From contig NZ_WHLY01000002.1 of NCBI RefSeq assembly GCF_009296315.1, forward strand, positions 5,988,501-6,052,500: a DNA stretch of 64,000 nucleotides. The letters are read 5' to 3'. Position 1 is the stretch's first letter; each line of letters opens with the position of its first letter. A program made the position numbers and the translations under genes. The notes beneath the pieces were generated by a model. The model had not been told where the DNA came from, did no database searches, and saw nothing but the letters and a program-made list of their open reading frames with translations. Positions 36,953-44,739 of this stretch are shown piece after piece. This stretch comes from Salmonirosea aquatica (GTDB lineage: Bacteria > Bacteroidota > Bacteroidia > Cytophagales > Spirosomataceae).

Positions 36953-37020
36953 CCAACATCTGTATAAACGTAACTAGGTTCGTCTATACCTTCGGACAGA
37001 TGTATAAACGCAACTAACCT
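36953..37020. repeat. Imperfect direct repeat upstream of the TIR gene
   Basis: TGTATAAACGTAACTA (about 36961) recurs as TGTATAAACGCAACTA (about 37001), one mismatch. CCCCCAAC just before the first copy reads GTTGGGGG on the minus strand, similar to the GTTRRRY core at cassette boundaries. Confidence 0.4.
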
Positions 37021-37255
37021 TACTCCCAAAAACGTCCATGCTAAAAGCTTCATAGATTCCGCCTGTTTCATCAACTGCTTCTAGGTTGGCCGTCGAACCT
37101 GGTTTTCGATCCAACTAAGCAAGGTAGTGTCAATGCTCAGGAGACATCCTGCCTGTATGAGGCCTAGGTAAGCTTTTGATCGATTTGACAATGTATTTTA
37201 AATTAACGAAATCCGATAATAATTATCGAAAAACATATCAAGCGGTACAAAAACA

Positions 37256-37282
37256 GGCAGCCGGTAGGCTGCCCTTTTTTTT
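37256..37282 (+). terminator. Hairpin with T-tract
   Basis: 7-bp stem GGCAGCC / GGCTGCC, GGTA loop, then CTTTTTTTTG. No plus-strand gene ends just upstream; T-rich sequence on the other side lets it also act for the minus strand. Confidence 0.6.
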
Positions 37283-37371
37283 GTTTTCGGAATTTTCTTT
37301 GGCGTCGGCTTTCGCCAAAGCGGTGGGTGGGGCCGGAGCCGGAGGTGGTCCGGTGGCCGATAGGCCAAAAA

Positions 37372-37391
37372 GGCGGGCCGTCAGGCCCGCC
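37372..37391 (-). terminator. Terminator after the 37402-37671 gene
   Basis: 8-bp stem GGCGGGCC / GGCCCGCC with a 4-base loop, followed on the minus strand by TTTTT; ten bases after the stop codon. Confidence 0.75.
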
Positions 37392-37401
37392 CGGCGAATG
37401 A

Positions 37402-37671
37402 TTATTCGGTTTTCTCTTGCATCTCCCGGATCAGGTAATCCGCATAGGTTACCTGGTCGTGGTGATGAATTTCGAGATTGACCACCGTAGCGCCCATCAG
37501 GATCACCCGCAGGATTTGTGCTTCGACGGCTTCGGGGAAATCGGCTTCGATCCAGCCCTGGCCCGAGATCCAGTAGCCGTGGATGGTTATTATCTGACAG
37601 GCCTGGCCGTACAGGCGTTTGACTTCTTTGAAGCTAATGGGCAGCACGGGGCCGAAATCGTAGGTTTTCAT
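37402..37671 (-). CDS. Hypothetical protein, paralog of the upstream gene
   Basis: 89 residues, acidic, no signal peptide. It aligns with the upstream 99-residue product: ISFKEVKRLYGQACQIITIH versus FESVNRRFRAQCEVLAVSDF, then GYWISGQGWIEADFPEAVEA versus FWIVGEGWGEAAPPGTVEQQ, and GATVVNLEIHHH versus GATAVNLNVRMQ. The ATG lies five bases after the upstream stop. Family not recognised; the pattern suggests a small alpha/beta fold. Tandem duplication. Confidence 0.6.
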   Translation of the reverse strand: MKTYDFGPVLPISFKEVKRLYGQACQIITIHGYWISGQGWIEADFPEAVEAQILRVILMGATVVNLEIHHHDQVTYADYLIREMQEKTE

Positions 37672-37676
37672 AGCAG

Positions 37677-37976
37677 TCAGAATTTGAATGAAAAGAAAAA
37701 AGCCAGGGGCGAACGCCCCTGGCTAAGTGGCTGCTTTTCATAGCGGTAGAGCGACTGGATCGGATAATCTGCGAAAGCCTCCCGCTGCTGCATCCTTACG
37801 TTAAGATTGACCGCCGTGGCACCTTGCCGTGCCGCCTCACATACCTGCTGCTCCACGGTGCCCGGGGGAGCGGCTTCGCCCCAGCCCTCCCCTACGATCC
37901 AAAAATCGCTGACGGCCAGTACTTCACATTGTGCCCTGAAGCGTCTATTGACTGATTCAAATGAAATCGTTTCCAT
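37677..37976 (-). CDS. Hypothetical protein, paralog of the downstream gene; end overlaps a terminator
   Basis: 99 codons starting METISFESVNRRFRAQCEVL. The paralogous part ends near YPIQSLYRYEKQ; the last ~17 residues (PLSQGRSPLAFFFSFKF) are translated through a complete terminator stem and T-run. A one-base shift would create TAG immediately before the hairpin, so the true stop may be at about 37726. Function unknown. Confidence 0.5.
   Translation of the reverse strand: METISFESVNRRFRAQCEVLAVSDFWIVGEGWGEAAPPGTVEQQVCEAARQGATAVNLNVRMQQREAFADYPIQSLYRYEKQPLSQGRSPLAFFFSFKF
37701..37724 (-). terminator. Strong terminator inside the apparent 3' end of the 37677 gene
   Basis: Perfect 11-bp stem AGCCAGGGGCG / CGCCCCTGGCT with an AA loop, followed on the minus strand by TTTTTTC TTTTC. 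It would separate the two paralogous genes transcriptionally. Confidence 0.85.
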
Positions 37977-37999
37977 CGTTTATAGAGATAAGAAATGAT

Positions 38000-38028
38000 A
38001 AAAAAAGCCGGAGACTGACGCCCCGGCT
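38000..38028 (-). terminator. Terminator after the SymE-like fragment
   Basis: Stem AGCCGG (38023-38028 on the complementary strand) / CCGGCT with an 11-base loop and a T6-T7 run on the minus strand. Confidence 0.7.
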
Positions 38029-38038
38029 GATGAGAAAC

Positions 38039-38120
38039 TTAGTAGGTGATGAGAATCAAACCCTGATCGACTGTGACCGTGACCCGATCCCCGACGCAGA
38101 AGCCCGTCCGGAGCATCCAG
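38039..38120 (-). pseudogene. SymE-like toxin, C-terminal fragment cut by the ISKra4-type element
   Basis: The minus strand directly beyond the IS end encodes WMLRTGFCVGDRVTVTVDQG followed by LILITY and stop. The order W-L-x-x-x-GF-x-x-GD-x-V-x-V-x-x-G-x-L-x-I is the hallmark of the SymE/AbrB-superfamily toxin C-terminus. Only about 26 codons remain; the N-terminus is not on the far side of the IS, so DNA was lost or rearranged. Confidence 0.55.
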
Positions 38121-38145
38121 GAGAGCATCAAAAAGTGTGGGAGAT

Positions 38146-39556
38146 TCATGCCGCTTCCTGGATGGCCATAGGTTCGCTTACGGATTTGATTGGCCTGAAA
38201 TCGGGATACCTCTTTCGAAAGACCTCCTCCCACTCATTGTTCAAAACCTTGGTCCTGACCTGAAGCAGTAGGTGTGCACCCTTTCTGGTCCACTGCATGG
38301 ATTGTTTTTTAGAAAGCCGTTTGGCAATCACATAATTGACCGTGGACTCCACAAAACCCGTTGAAACAACTTCACCGTAGTGGTAGCGTTCGGCGTAGTT
38401 GACGATAAAGCTCTGGTTGTTGGCGATGTATTTCTCAAAATCGGCAACGTATGTTTGAAAGGGCCTAATCTTGTCGTATTTTTTTTTCTGCGCCTTGTCT
38501 TCCAGGTGATCAGTAAGGTATAAGTCAAGGTCATCACAGTGCTCAATGGCCCTTACAGCATTACCGTGCCACAAATTCCATTTGATCCGGGTCAACAAAA
38601 GTTGAGAGGCTCTCCCCCTATTTTCATCCACTTTGATCAATCCCAATGCACACTGGTGCAGGACTGTCAGTTTCATGGTGATGTGAAACCGCACCGGCGG
38701 CCCGGCAATCCAGGATGTGGGTGGATTCCGCATTAAGGTAGGTTTGCAGATTCCGTAAGTTATCATCCCCATCCGAAAAGAATTCAATCTGTTGGTGGGG
38801 CTGCATCCCCTGTGACGTCAGATGGTTATAAAATCTTCGCTTGGACTTCAGGTCATAAGATCCGACGAACGCGAAGCATTTGGCCGGTTTCTCAGCGGGG
38901 AGAGACTTGCCTACTATTACTTCAAACACACTCTTTTTGTCATTCCAGTCCCTGACATAGCCGCCGTCAATACCCACAACCATGGTTCTTTCCGGCCTTG
39001 GCAGCGCCTGCCGCTGGTTTATGCTGCCGCAATCGTACATCCACTGCTCTTCCCCAACTTCTTGCTCCTGGGCCAGGGCCAACCCGTACAGGTGGTTCTG
39101 GATCGTTGTGGCGTTAATCGTTTCCGCAACCGGCAGGACCTCTTTCAACAAGTTCGCCGTCTTCTCAAAAGGGATCAAACACGCCCATTTGGTTTCAAGA
39201 AACAAGAGCTCAGGGGTGGTATGGTTCGGGAGCAATTCATTCAACGGACTGAACGTCTTTTTGTCTTCGCCATAATACCTGGGACTCTCAAAGGCGATAT
39301 CGCCGAATAGGGTCTTGAGCTTGACCGTATAGTTCCCATTTTTCCGAAGCCCTTGCAGGCCCTTGCTTTTGATAAAAGCGCCCAGTTGCTTTTCGACGAT
39401 GGACTGCTACATGTTCTTCAATAGCTGCTTTGATTCGCCAATGGTCATCCCGATGCTTTCAAAAGTATCGAAGGACTTATCAAAGGTGAAAATTTCGTCG
39501 GTGCAAGCGGTTTCGTTTTCCCCGGCCTCACACACCAGTTGGAGTTTGAATTTCAT
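38146..39556 (-). pseudogene. ISKra4-family transposase, nonsense codon plus frameshift
   Basis: From the ATG at 39556: MKFKLQLVCEAGENETACTD, then IGMTIGESKQLLKNM, a TAG at 39407-39409, QSIVEKQLGAFIKSKGLQGL, KTLFGDIAFESPRYYG, LNELLPNHTTPELLFLETKW, VVGIDGGYVRDW with a catalytic Asp, and FFSDGDDNLRNLQ. At THILD near 38705 the frame changes; the family motif DWFHI is split by about 16 extra GC-rich bases, after which FHITMKLTVLHQ and GFVESTVNYVIAKRL continue to the stop at 38146. About 470 codons in all. Two independent lesions make it inactive. Confidence 0.75.
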
Positions 39557-39698
39557 GATCATCAAGGTTATCAGGAAATGTAATCTTTGACTTTACGCAC
39601 CGTATTGATGAAGGTATCACAATTTTTGGCCTGGTCGGCCACGCCGTTTTACGCCCACTGATACCTAAACGTAGATATTGATACAGAAAGTGGACCTC

Positions 39699-40413
39699 TC
39701 AGTCGTCGAAATATTCATCGTATCCACCCAGTGTTATCCAAAATTTATCGTCACCCTTTTTTTGATACAGTTTTGCCAAAGCCCTGTTCATTTTCTTCTT
39801 ATCGAACACTTCGCTTCGATGCTTTAGATACCACCAGGGCGCGTTATCCAGTTCGAGGTCTGGAACCTCCCCCCTGTCAATGCTCTCCATTACATTCGAT
39901 AACGTTTCCTGGATCCAGCTGAACTGGCCGATCAAAGCATCCTGGTAGGCGTAGGGGCCACCGACGTCTTCCGGAGGGCAGGCCCTCCGCCCAGCTGTGC
40001 AAATTGGGTGGTGGTACCCTGGCCTGGCGTTCTCAACCTTCTCCACCCGAACCTCGTGTTGCCAGTAATCGCCGAAATCATACACATAGGAGAATTTATC
40101 GCCAGCCCTCAGACCTAAATCTTTAATAAAAATCTCACTGGGGTCATCACGATAATAGGTGCCTCCTTCATAGGCAATTCCATAATCCAATCCCCAGATA
40201 TGAAAAACGTGTAAATGCTGATTTTCCCAGCCCATCATCAACGGTCCGCCATCGCGGTTGTATTAAATGATGCAGCTCAGCTAGGTGGGTATTGCCGACA
40301 ATGATAAAGCGCCGGTAGATCATCGGCGATATATTCAGGATGTGTACCTTAAAATGATATATGGCAGTTCGAGGATCAACGGCAACTGGCTGGATGACAT
40401 CTTTTGCTTGCAT
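39699..40413 (-). pseudogene. pRiA4b ORF-3 family passenger protein, frameshifted
   Basis: The N-terminal part (AIYHFKVHILNISPMIYRRF, LAELHHLIQ) and the C-terminal part (MMGWENQHLHVFHIWGLDYG, FSYVYDFGDYWQHEVRVEKV, CPPEDVGGPYAYQ) are in different frames; the break is near 40250-40262, just before the conserved MGW-x-x-x-HLH motif. The family is a common passenger of transposable elements (also seen in IS1096) with unknown function. It lies inside the ISKra4-type element and would be about 235 residues. Confidence 0.7.
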
Positions 40414-40511
40414 GACAAGGTCATGACAATCATGACAAGGTGGGGCTGCAAGGGTTTGAATCCTTATCAAGTTACCAAAGAATCAATTGCTCCACACTTT
40501 TTGATGCACTC

Positions 40512-40573
40512 GCAAAAATCCGTTCACAGGAACAGTAAAAATTATTGCAGTCGAGCAGGCCAAACCATTGCAT
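40512..40573 (-). pseudogene. umuC: umuC, first ~21 codons only
   Basis: The start ATG (40573-40571) overlaps the umuD stop by one base (TGATG). It encodes MQWFGLLDCNNFYCSCERIF, the highly conserved N-terminus of Y-family polymerase UmuC (DCNNFYxSCER holds the first metal-binding Asp). The ISKra4-type inverted repeat begins right after this and no further umuC sequence exists on the other side of the element. Confidence 0.75.
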
Positions 40574-41044
40574 CAGTCGCGCCGAAAATTGCGGCTAAAT
40601 CCTTTGACGACCCCGAACACGCGCAAATCATCATATTCTTGTATTTCAATAAGTGCAAAGAGTGGATTCCGGGACACGAGAAAGAGCCGTTTCCCTTCCC
40701 GCTTTATCATCTTGGCCTTGTACGGACCCATTGAGGCAGCAAACGACAACATCGTTTTCCCGATAGTTTAGGCTTGTATCCACGATCAACAAGTCATTTT
40801 CAGAGATACCCGCGTCAATCAAGGAGTCACCGACCGCTTCCACCAGAAAACAGGCGTGTTTGCGTATCTGGTGATATTCATTCAGATCGAGGCGGGTTTC
40901 TATATAGTCATCCGCAGGGCTGGCAAAGCCCGTGGTGCTATTGCCACATTCCACATTGATAGCGAATTTGGGCAGCCGGACGGGTGCGGAATGGGTGATA
41001 CCGTAAAAAATGATCTCGTCAAAGTGGTAAGGATGAACGCTCAT
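40573..41044 (-). pseudogene. umuD: UmuD-like autoproteolytic subunit, one-base frameshift
   Basis: Starts MSVHPYHFDEIIFYGITHSA (ATG 41044; an alternative at 41086). The S24/UmuD fold is clear: FASPADDYIETRLDLNEY, EAVGDSLIDAGISENDLLIV with the catalytic Ser, and, after a frame change near 40724, KAKMIKREGKRLFLVSRNPL holding the Lys region and EYDDLRVFGVVKGFSRNFRR to the stop. The segment before SPADDY would be the cleavage site (TTG-F). In DNA damage, RecA-assisted cleavage produces the active partner of UmuC. With umuC destroyed the operon cannot perform translesion synthesis. Confidence 0.75.
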
Positions 41045-41167
41045 AAAATTGCCTTTGGAGTGAATATTATATGCGAATTGTGTCATATTTTTCGACAATA
41101 GCAATTAATTCCTAGAAATTATATTTTACTTGTATTATATTCCTATGATCTTTAAGGAAAATAAATC

Positions 41168-41198
41168 TTGTAACACGTAACGTTATGTGTTATCATTG
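41168..41198 (+). promoter_or_regulatory. higBA promoter with palindromic operator
   Basis: TTG at 41168-41170, then 20 bp, then TATCATTG (41191-41198), close to the Bacteroidota -33/-7 pattern. Between them TAACACGTAACGTTATGTGTTA (41171-41192) is a 22-bp palindrome with one mismatched pair, well placed for HigA repression. The toxin ATG follows at 41204, so the mRNA is nearly leaderless. Confidence 0.6.
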
Positions 41199-41203
41199 TA
41201 AGC

Positions 41204-41482
41204 ATGATTGAAAGTTTTCGGCATAAGGGGCTAAGGCTTTTCTTTGAGGATGATAATCCGTCAAAGCTGCAAGCGCACCACGTTGAGAAGATACGGCGGA
41301 TTTTATACCGCCTCGATGAAGCCGAAACGATTGATGATTTGAATGTAGTTGGCTGGGGCTTACACCCTTTGAGTGGAAATTACAAAGGGTTTTGGTCAGT
41401 CAAAGTAAATGGAAACTGGCGAATCATATTCCGTTTTGAAGACGGAAACGCTTATGACGTTGATTATTTGGACTATCACTAA
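41204..41482 (+). CDS. higB: HigB-type toxin (RelE/ParE superfamily)
   Basis: 92 residues matching the HigB/plasmid maintenance killer family: MIESFRHKGLRLFFEDDNPS at the start, VEKIRRILYRLDEAETIDDL, and the C-terminal WSVKVNGNWRIIFRFEDGNA with the Arg and aromatic residues used for ribosome-dependent mRNA cleavage. The antitoxin gene follows 12 bp later with an AGGAGG ribosome-binding site, the usual toxin-first order of higBA. Confidence 0.88.
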   Translation: MIESFRHKGLRLFFEDDNPSKLQAHHVEKIRRILYRLDEAETIDDLNVVGWGLHPLSGNYKGFWSVKVNGNWRIIFRFEDGNAYDVDYLDYH

Positions 41483-41494
41483 CAGGAGGAAGCT

Positions 41495-41820
41495 ATGATT
41501 AAGAGAGGTATGCGCCCCCCCATCCTGGTTCTATGATCCGGGACATTATTGAGGGCTTACGCGAGGAAACAGGACAGACGATCACAAACCGGGAAATTGC
41601 CGAAGGCTTGGGCGTGACCCCTAAAACCCTGTCGAATATCCTGAATGAACACCAAGGCATCAGTTCTGAAATGGCTATACGCCTAGCGGAAGCGTTCGGC
41701 TCACGGCCTGATTTCTGGTTAAAGTTGCAGGTCGATTATGAACTGTGGAAGGCCGAAAAGAAGATCAATAAGTCTGACATTAAGCACTTTTGGAAGCCCA
41801 AAGCGTTACAGCCTGCCTAA
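41495..41820 (+). CDS. higA: HigA-type antitoxin with a probable homopolymer frameshift near its start
   Basis: The downstream frame gives an XRE helix-turn-helix antitoxin: QTITNREIAEGLGVTPKTLS, NILNEHQGISSEMAIRLAEA and FWLKLQVDYELWKAEKK. The ATG at 41495, placed after a perfect AGGAGG, reads MIKRGMRP and then loses frame in a run of seven C (41515-41521); one more C gives the family sequence MRPPHPGSMIRDIIEGL. Start could also be the ATG at 41533, giving a protein 14 residues shorter with intact HTH. Represses the operon with HigB and neutralises it. Confidence 0.8.
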
Positions 41821-41883
41821 GAGTATGACTTTTTCCTAATCCGGGCTTTGCAGATTTTTCTTTTGAGCCGTAAAAGCGTCATG

Positions 41884-42069
41884 TTATTCCTTTACGGGGA
41901 TCAAGGTCTGGCCGTTGTCTTGCCCGGCCCATTCTCGCCACCAACTACTATTTTCGCCAAGCAGAGCTTTCCCCGCCCCACCAAAATAGCAGCCGGTTTG
42001 TTCCTCTAGATCTCGGCTTATCAGCCACCGTAGCTGACACATTTGGGCATAACATAAGTAATCATGCAT
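41884..42069 (-). CDS. Small hypothetical ORF
   Basis: 61 codons, MHDYLCYAQMCQLRWLISRD followed by GCYFGGAGKALLGENSSWWR. Residue composition is protein-like and Trp/Cys-rich, but no family is recognised and there is no clear ribosome-binding site. It lies convergent with higA and downstream of the membrane TIR-like gene; may be a fragment. Confidence 0.25.
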   Translation of the reverse strand: MHDYLCYAQMCQLRWLISRDLEEQTGCYFGGAGKALLGENSSWWREWAGQDNGQTLIPVKE

Positions 42070-42081
42070 ATCATATATAAG

Positions 42082-42753
42082 CTAATATAGAAGGTAAGCA
42101 AACAAACCTGAATAAAAAGCAATTCCTCCAAGGAACATTATTACAATGATAGAATATCCACTATTAGATTCATAGACTGCATCTTCCATATTTCGAGTAG
42201 CAGTACTATATTTATAACCAGCCTTTTCTAGGTTATCCTTTAACTCTAAAGTGAGGTCGTGGCGAAACGCTGGTGGTATATGAAAAGGTTGTGTAACATT
42301 TCTTAAATCTTGAAGCTGATGAATTAAAACAGCCAGATCGCTACTTGAATCAATTTGAATTACTTTCTTTCGATGACTTCTTGCTAATTCCTTTTCTTGT
42401 TTAATCCAGTCACTTTCATTATCAGGATTTATTTGTATCATGGCAAAAGATGCATCAATAAAATCATAAATAGAGTCGATAGGATCCTGGAAAGGATCAA
42501 ATGGATTCCACATAAAAACACTAAATTCAAACTCTTTGAGTGTTCTTTCAACATTTAAAGCAAGTTCTATATCAATTTCCCTATAAGCTATGAATACAAT
42601 ATTAGTTGGAGCATTTTTTCTTTTTTCTTTCCATTCTCTTTCTACTTTATTCATAGATTTTGGTATTTGTATCATACAAGCAATAAAGGCTCCTATTGAT
42701 AGTACACATACACACATACATATTAAAAATAGGATAAAGCGTAAAGTTTCCAT
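42082..42753 (-). CDS. Membrane-anchored TIR-like protein
   Basis: 223 residues. An N-terminal helix (LRFILFLICMCVCVLSIGAF) is followed by a basic linker, a domain of about 110 residues with TIR-like signature (IVFIAYREIDIELALNVERT, FSVFMWNPFDP, ASFAMIQINPDNESDWIKQE with a Trp-Ile-x-x-Glu as in TIR catalytic loops), a soluble region and a final helix (YSIIVIMFLGGIAFYSGLFA). The TIR assignment rests on pattern only. A TIR tethered at both ends to the inner membrane would be an unusual arrangement. AT-rich, first in a run of TIR-related genes. Confidence 0.5.
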   Translation of the reverse strand: METLRFILFLICMCVCVLSIGAFIACMIQIPKSMNKVEREWKEKRKNAPTNIVFIAYREIDIELALNVERTLKEFEFSVFMWNPFDPFQDPIDSIYDFIDASFAMIQINPDNESDWIKQEKELARSHRKKVIQIDSSSDLAVLIHQLQDLRNVTQPFHIPPAFRHDLTLELKDNLEKAGYKYSTATRNMEDAVYESNSGYSIIVIMFLGGIAFYSGLFAYLLY

Positions 42754-42890
42754 ATCTATCGAGTATTATACAGGAAATTTTATTAGCAGAAAACTAGCTT
42801 TTAAATGGATTTGCGCCGCCGTTGTACTATCTTTTGTATTAAGGTTTTTTTCTGTATTTGCACCAGATTAATAAGCCTTTTTGCATGAAA

Positions 42891-43037
42891 TTATGCGAAA
42901 AGATCTTCATAGGCTTCTTTTACTGACATATCTACAAATGCAAAAGGGGTATCAGGATTAACTCTTTGCCCAGTGAATAAATTACGAGAAGTTTCGTCCT
43001 CGATTGCAAAAGCAATAAAAACAATTTTCTTGTCCAT
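42891..43037 (-). pseudogene. TIR-like protein, N-terminal fragment
   Basis: 48 codons: MDKKIVFIAFAIEDETSRNL then FTGQRVNPDTPFAFVDMSVK and EAYEDLFA, stop. The VFIAFAIEDE start and the FxFxDMSVKE motif match the MTH538-type TIR-like family (the ThsB/TIR-like signalling enzymes), whose full length is about 130-160 residues. The catalytic second half is missing, so it is a decayed gene. Confidence 0.55.
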
Positions 43038-43231
43038 ATGAATTATCCTTTTTATTATAAATCCAAATATACATTGAATTATTACTACATGAAAACTCTT
43101 TTCATTAAGATGTTTACCATATTTTACAAACGTATAACCAACATAGAAGAATTGAAGCGGGCAGTAACCAACTATTCCAGCAAAAATGATTATTGATCAA
43201 AATAGAGTATATTGCTAATATGGGTATTTAA

Positions 43232-43352
43232 TCAGGGCTTTCTTATAAAATCATTTGCTATTTCATAAACTGAATCGGGTTCTGTAATCGGCAAACAAAC
43301 TCGGTAATTTAAGCGACCATATTTTTTGGGTTCAAAGTTTTCAACAATTGCT
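43232..43352 (-). pseudogene. Short coding remnant after the DUF4071 gene
   Basis: Overlapping the stop of the 43351 gene, another frame reads IVENFEPKKYGRLNYRVCLP then ITEPDSVYEIANDFIRKP and stop, about 39 codons without a start. The composition is protein-like; it may be the end of a gene that followed in the operon, or of a longer form of it. No family recognised. Confidence 0.3.
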
Positions 43353-44739
43353 ATTTAGTAATTGAATGTTTGAGAAGAACTGTTTCTATTTTTTCAATCC
43401 AACCGGTATCAACACCCTTTTTTTGCTTACCAGTTATAATTAATCTCAAGTTCCGAGCTGTCGTTTCCGGCTCCCAGATTTCTCTAATCGATGCTAATGC
43501 TTTACCTAAATAAACCCCAGCTTGGTACTCATCATTATTTAAAACTGCGAGTTCAACCAAAGTAGCATAGTCCCAATAATCTGGCTTACCACTTTCGATA
43601 CGTCTTTCCACTGAATACTGTACAATGGGTAGTATCTTTTGCAACTTATCATCTGGAAATTTCTTTAAACTCATTAAAGTAACAGCATTTACACCAGGAT
43701 ACGCATCTCGCCAATCTGTTTCAAAACCCTTGGCATAGGCATCGACAGCTTTGTCCAGTAATCCTTCCGCGAGTATATCATCTCCTGCTTCTGCTGCTTG
43801 CTGCCATCTATCTTTATAAACTCTTCCCAGAAGGCCAAGTGTTTCACTGCTTGGACCGCGTCGTTCAATTAGTGCCAGTAAAACTCTTTCAGCATCTTTA
43901 CTCTGACTATTTCTATTCAATGCAAAAGCATACTGCTCTTGCACTAATACCGTGTCGACCAAGGGTCTTGGCATAATTAATACCAGGCGTATCATTTCAC
44001 GCCAAGCTTTTACTGCCCTGTACGATAGCAATAGATCAATTACAACACCCGCTTCTAAATCCTCAATGCTACCTGCTTCATTTTCTATTTCTTTTATTAT
44101 CTGCGTTTTTTCAGTTCCACTGACAGATTCCAAATTACGGGCATCAAACAATTGCTTTTTCTTTTCTTTTGAATAGGTTACCTTCTCCCTAAATACGTCG
44201 GTCTTCGTATGGTCTATATTGGGATAGTCTTCCACCAATTGATATAAGGGGCTATCAGTAAATTTCACATTCTCATGATTCTTCGATTCTTTTTTTGCAT
44301 ATATAAGCAATTTTACAATTTGGTCTATATCTCCATCAACGTTTGACGGCCGTCCACTGGAATCGACTTTGTATGGATAGGCTCTTAAAGGGGCTACGTC
44401 AAAGGGTAACCGTGCCCCTTCGGCATATAAGAGTATCGTACTCCAAGGACGTACAGCATGCCGCAACCCAAGTTCATAAAAAACATTTGCATTGGCAGTT
44501 GTTAAATCAGCGATAGCAAATTCACATAGAATCAACCGTTCGAGCATGGGTTTATGAATTATGCCACCACCCATTTCTTCATCTGCACGTATAGAATCAA
44601 AGCCTGCCTTTTCAATGGCCGGCTCAATCAATATCTTATATATTTTATCAAAATTAAAGGTATTGCCTGAACTGTCTGTTTTATTACCGAATGGCATCAA
44701 AACAAAGCATAGTGGTTCGTTCATTAATATCTGCTTCAT
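43351..44739 (-). CDS. TIR/deoxyribosyltransferase-like domain with TRAFs-binding helical repeats (DUF4071-like)
   Basis: 462 residues. Residues 1-150: CFVLMPFGNKTDSSG, IEPAIEKAGFDSIRADEEMG, and a signature CEFAIADLTTANANVFYELG typical of nucleoside 2-deoxyribosyltransferase/TIR-like nucleotide-processing domains. Residues 200-462 are TPR-like helices of the MAP3K TRAFs-binding (DUF4071) type. The start overlaps the stop of the TIR gene at 44736 (ATGA), so the two form one operon and probably one complex. A role in NAD- or nucleotide-based defence signalling is inferred from the domain classes. Confidence 0.7.
   Translation of the reverse strand: MKQILMNEPLCFVLMPFGNKTDSSGNTFNFDKIYKILIEPAIEKAGFDSIRADEEMGGGIIHKPMLERLILCEFAIADLTTANANVFYELGLRHAVRPWSTILLYAEGARLPFDVAPLRAYPYKVDSSGRPSNVDGDIDQIVKLLIYAKKESKNHENVKFTDSPLYQLVEDYPNIDHTKTDVFREKVTYSKEKKKQLFDARNLESVSGTEKTQIIKEIENEAGSIEDLEAGVVIDLLLSYRAVKAWREMIRLVLIMPRPLVDTVLVQEQYAFALNRNSQSKDAERVLLALIERRGPSSETLGLLGRVYKDRWQQAAEAGDDILAEGLLDKAVDAYAKGFETDWRDAYPGVNAVTLMSLKKFPDDKLQKILPIVQYSVERRIESGKPDYWDYATLVELAVLNNDEYQAGVYLGKALASIREIWEPETTARNLRLIITGKQKKGVDTGWIEKIETVLLKHSITK

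Larger units (their letters stand above)
38121..40511. mobile_element. ISKra4-type insertion sequence with passenger gene (inactive copy)
   Basis: 2,391 bp bounded by 20-bp inverted repeats: GAGAGCATCAAAAAGTGTGG (left) and GAGTGCATCAAAAAGTGTGG (right, complement), one mismatch. It carries a disrupted transposase gene and a frameshifted pRiA4b-ORF3-type passenger, both on the minus strand. The flanks are different truncated genes (SymE-like toxin left, umuC right) and no target duplication is seen, so the present copy probably results from recombination between two copies or an adjacent deletion. The MITE at 10773-10893 has the same ends. Confidence 0.75.

Noticed and set aside
4706-39409. Possible recoding of TAG, because internal TAG codons stand at Gln-like positions in the antitoxin and the transposase
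   Set aside because: TAG is used as the normal stop of intact-looking genes here (for example at 31060), and the interrupted genes have other lesions or are mobile remnants, so plain decay is simpler.
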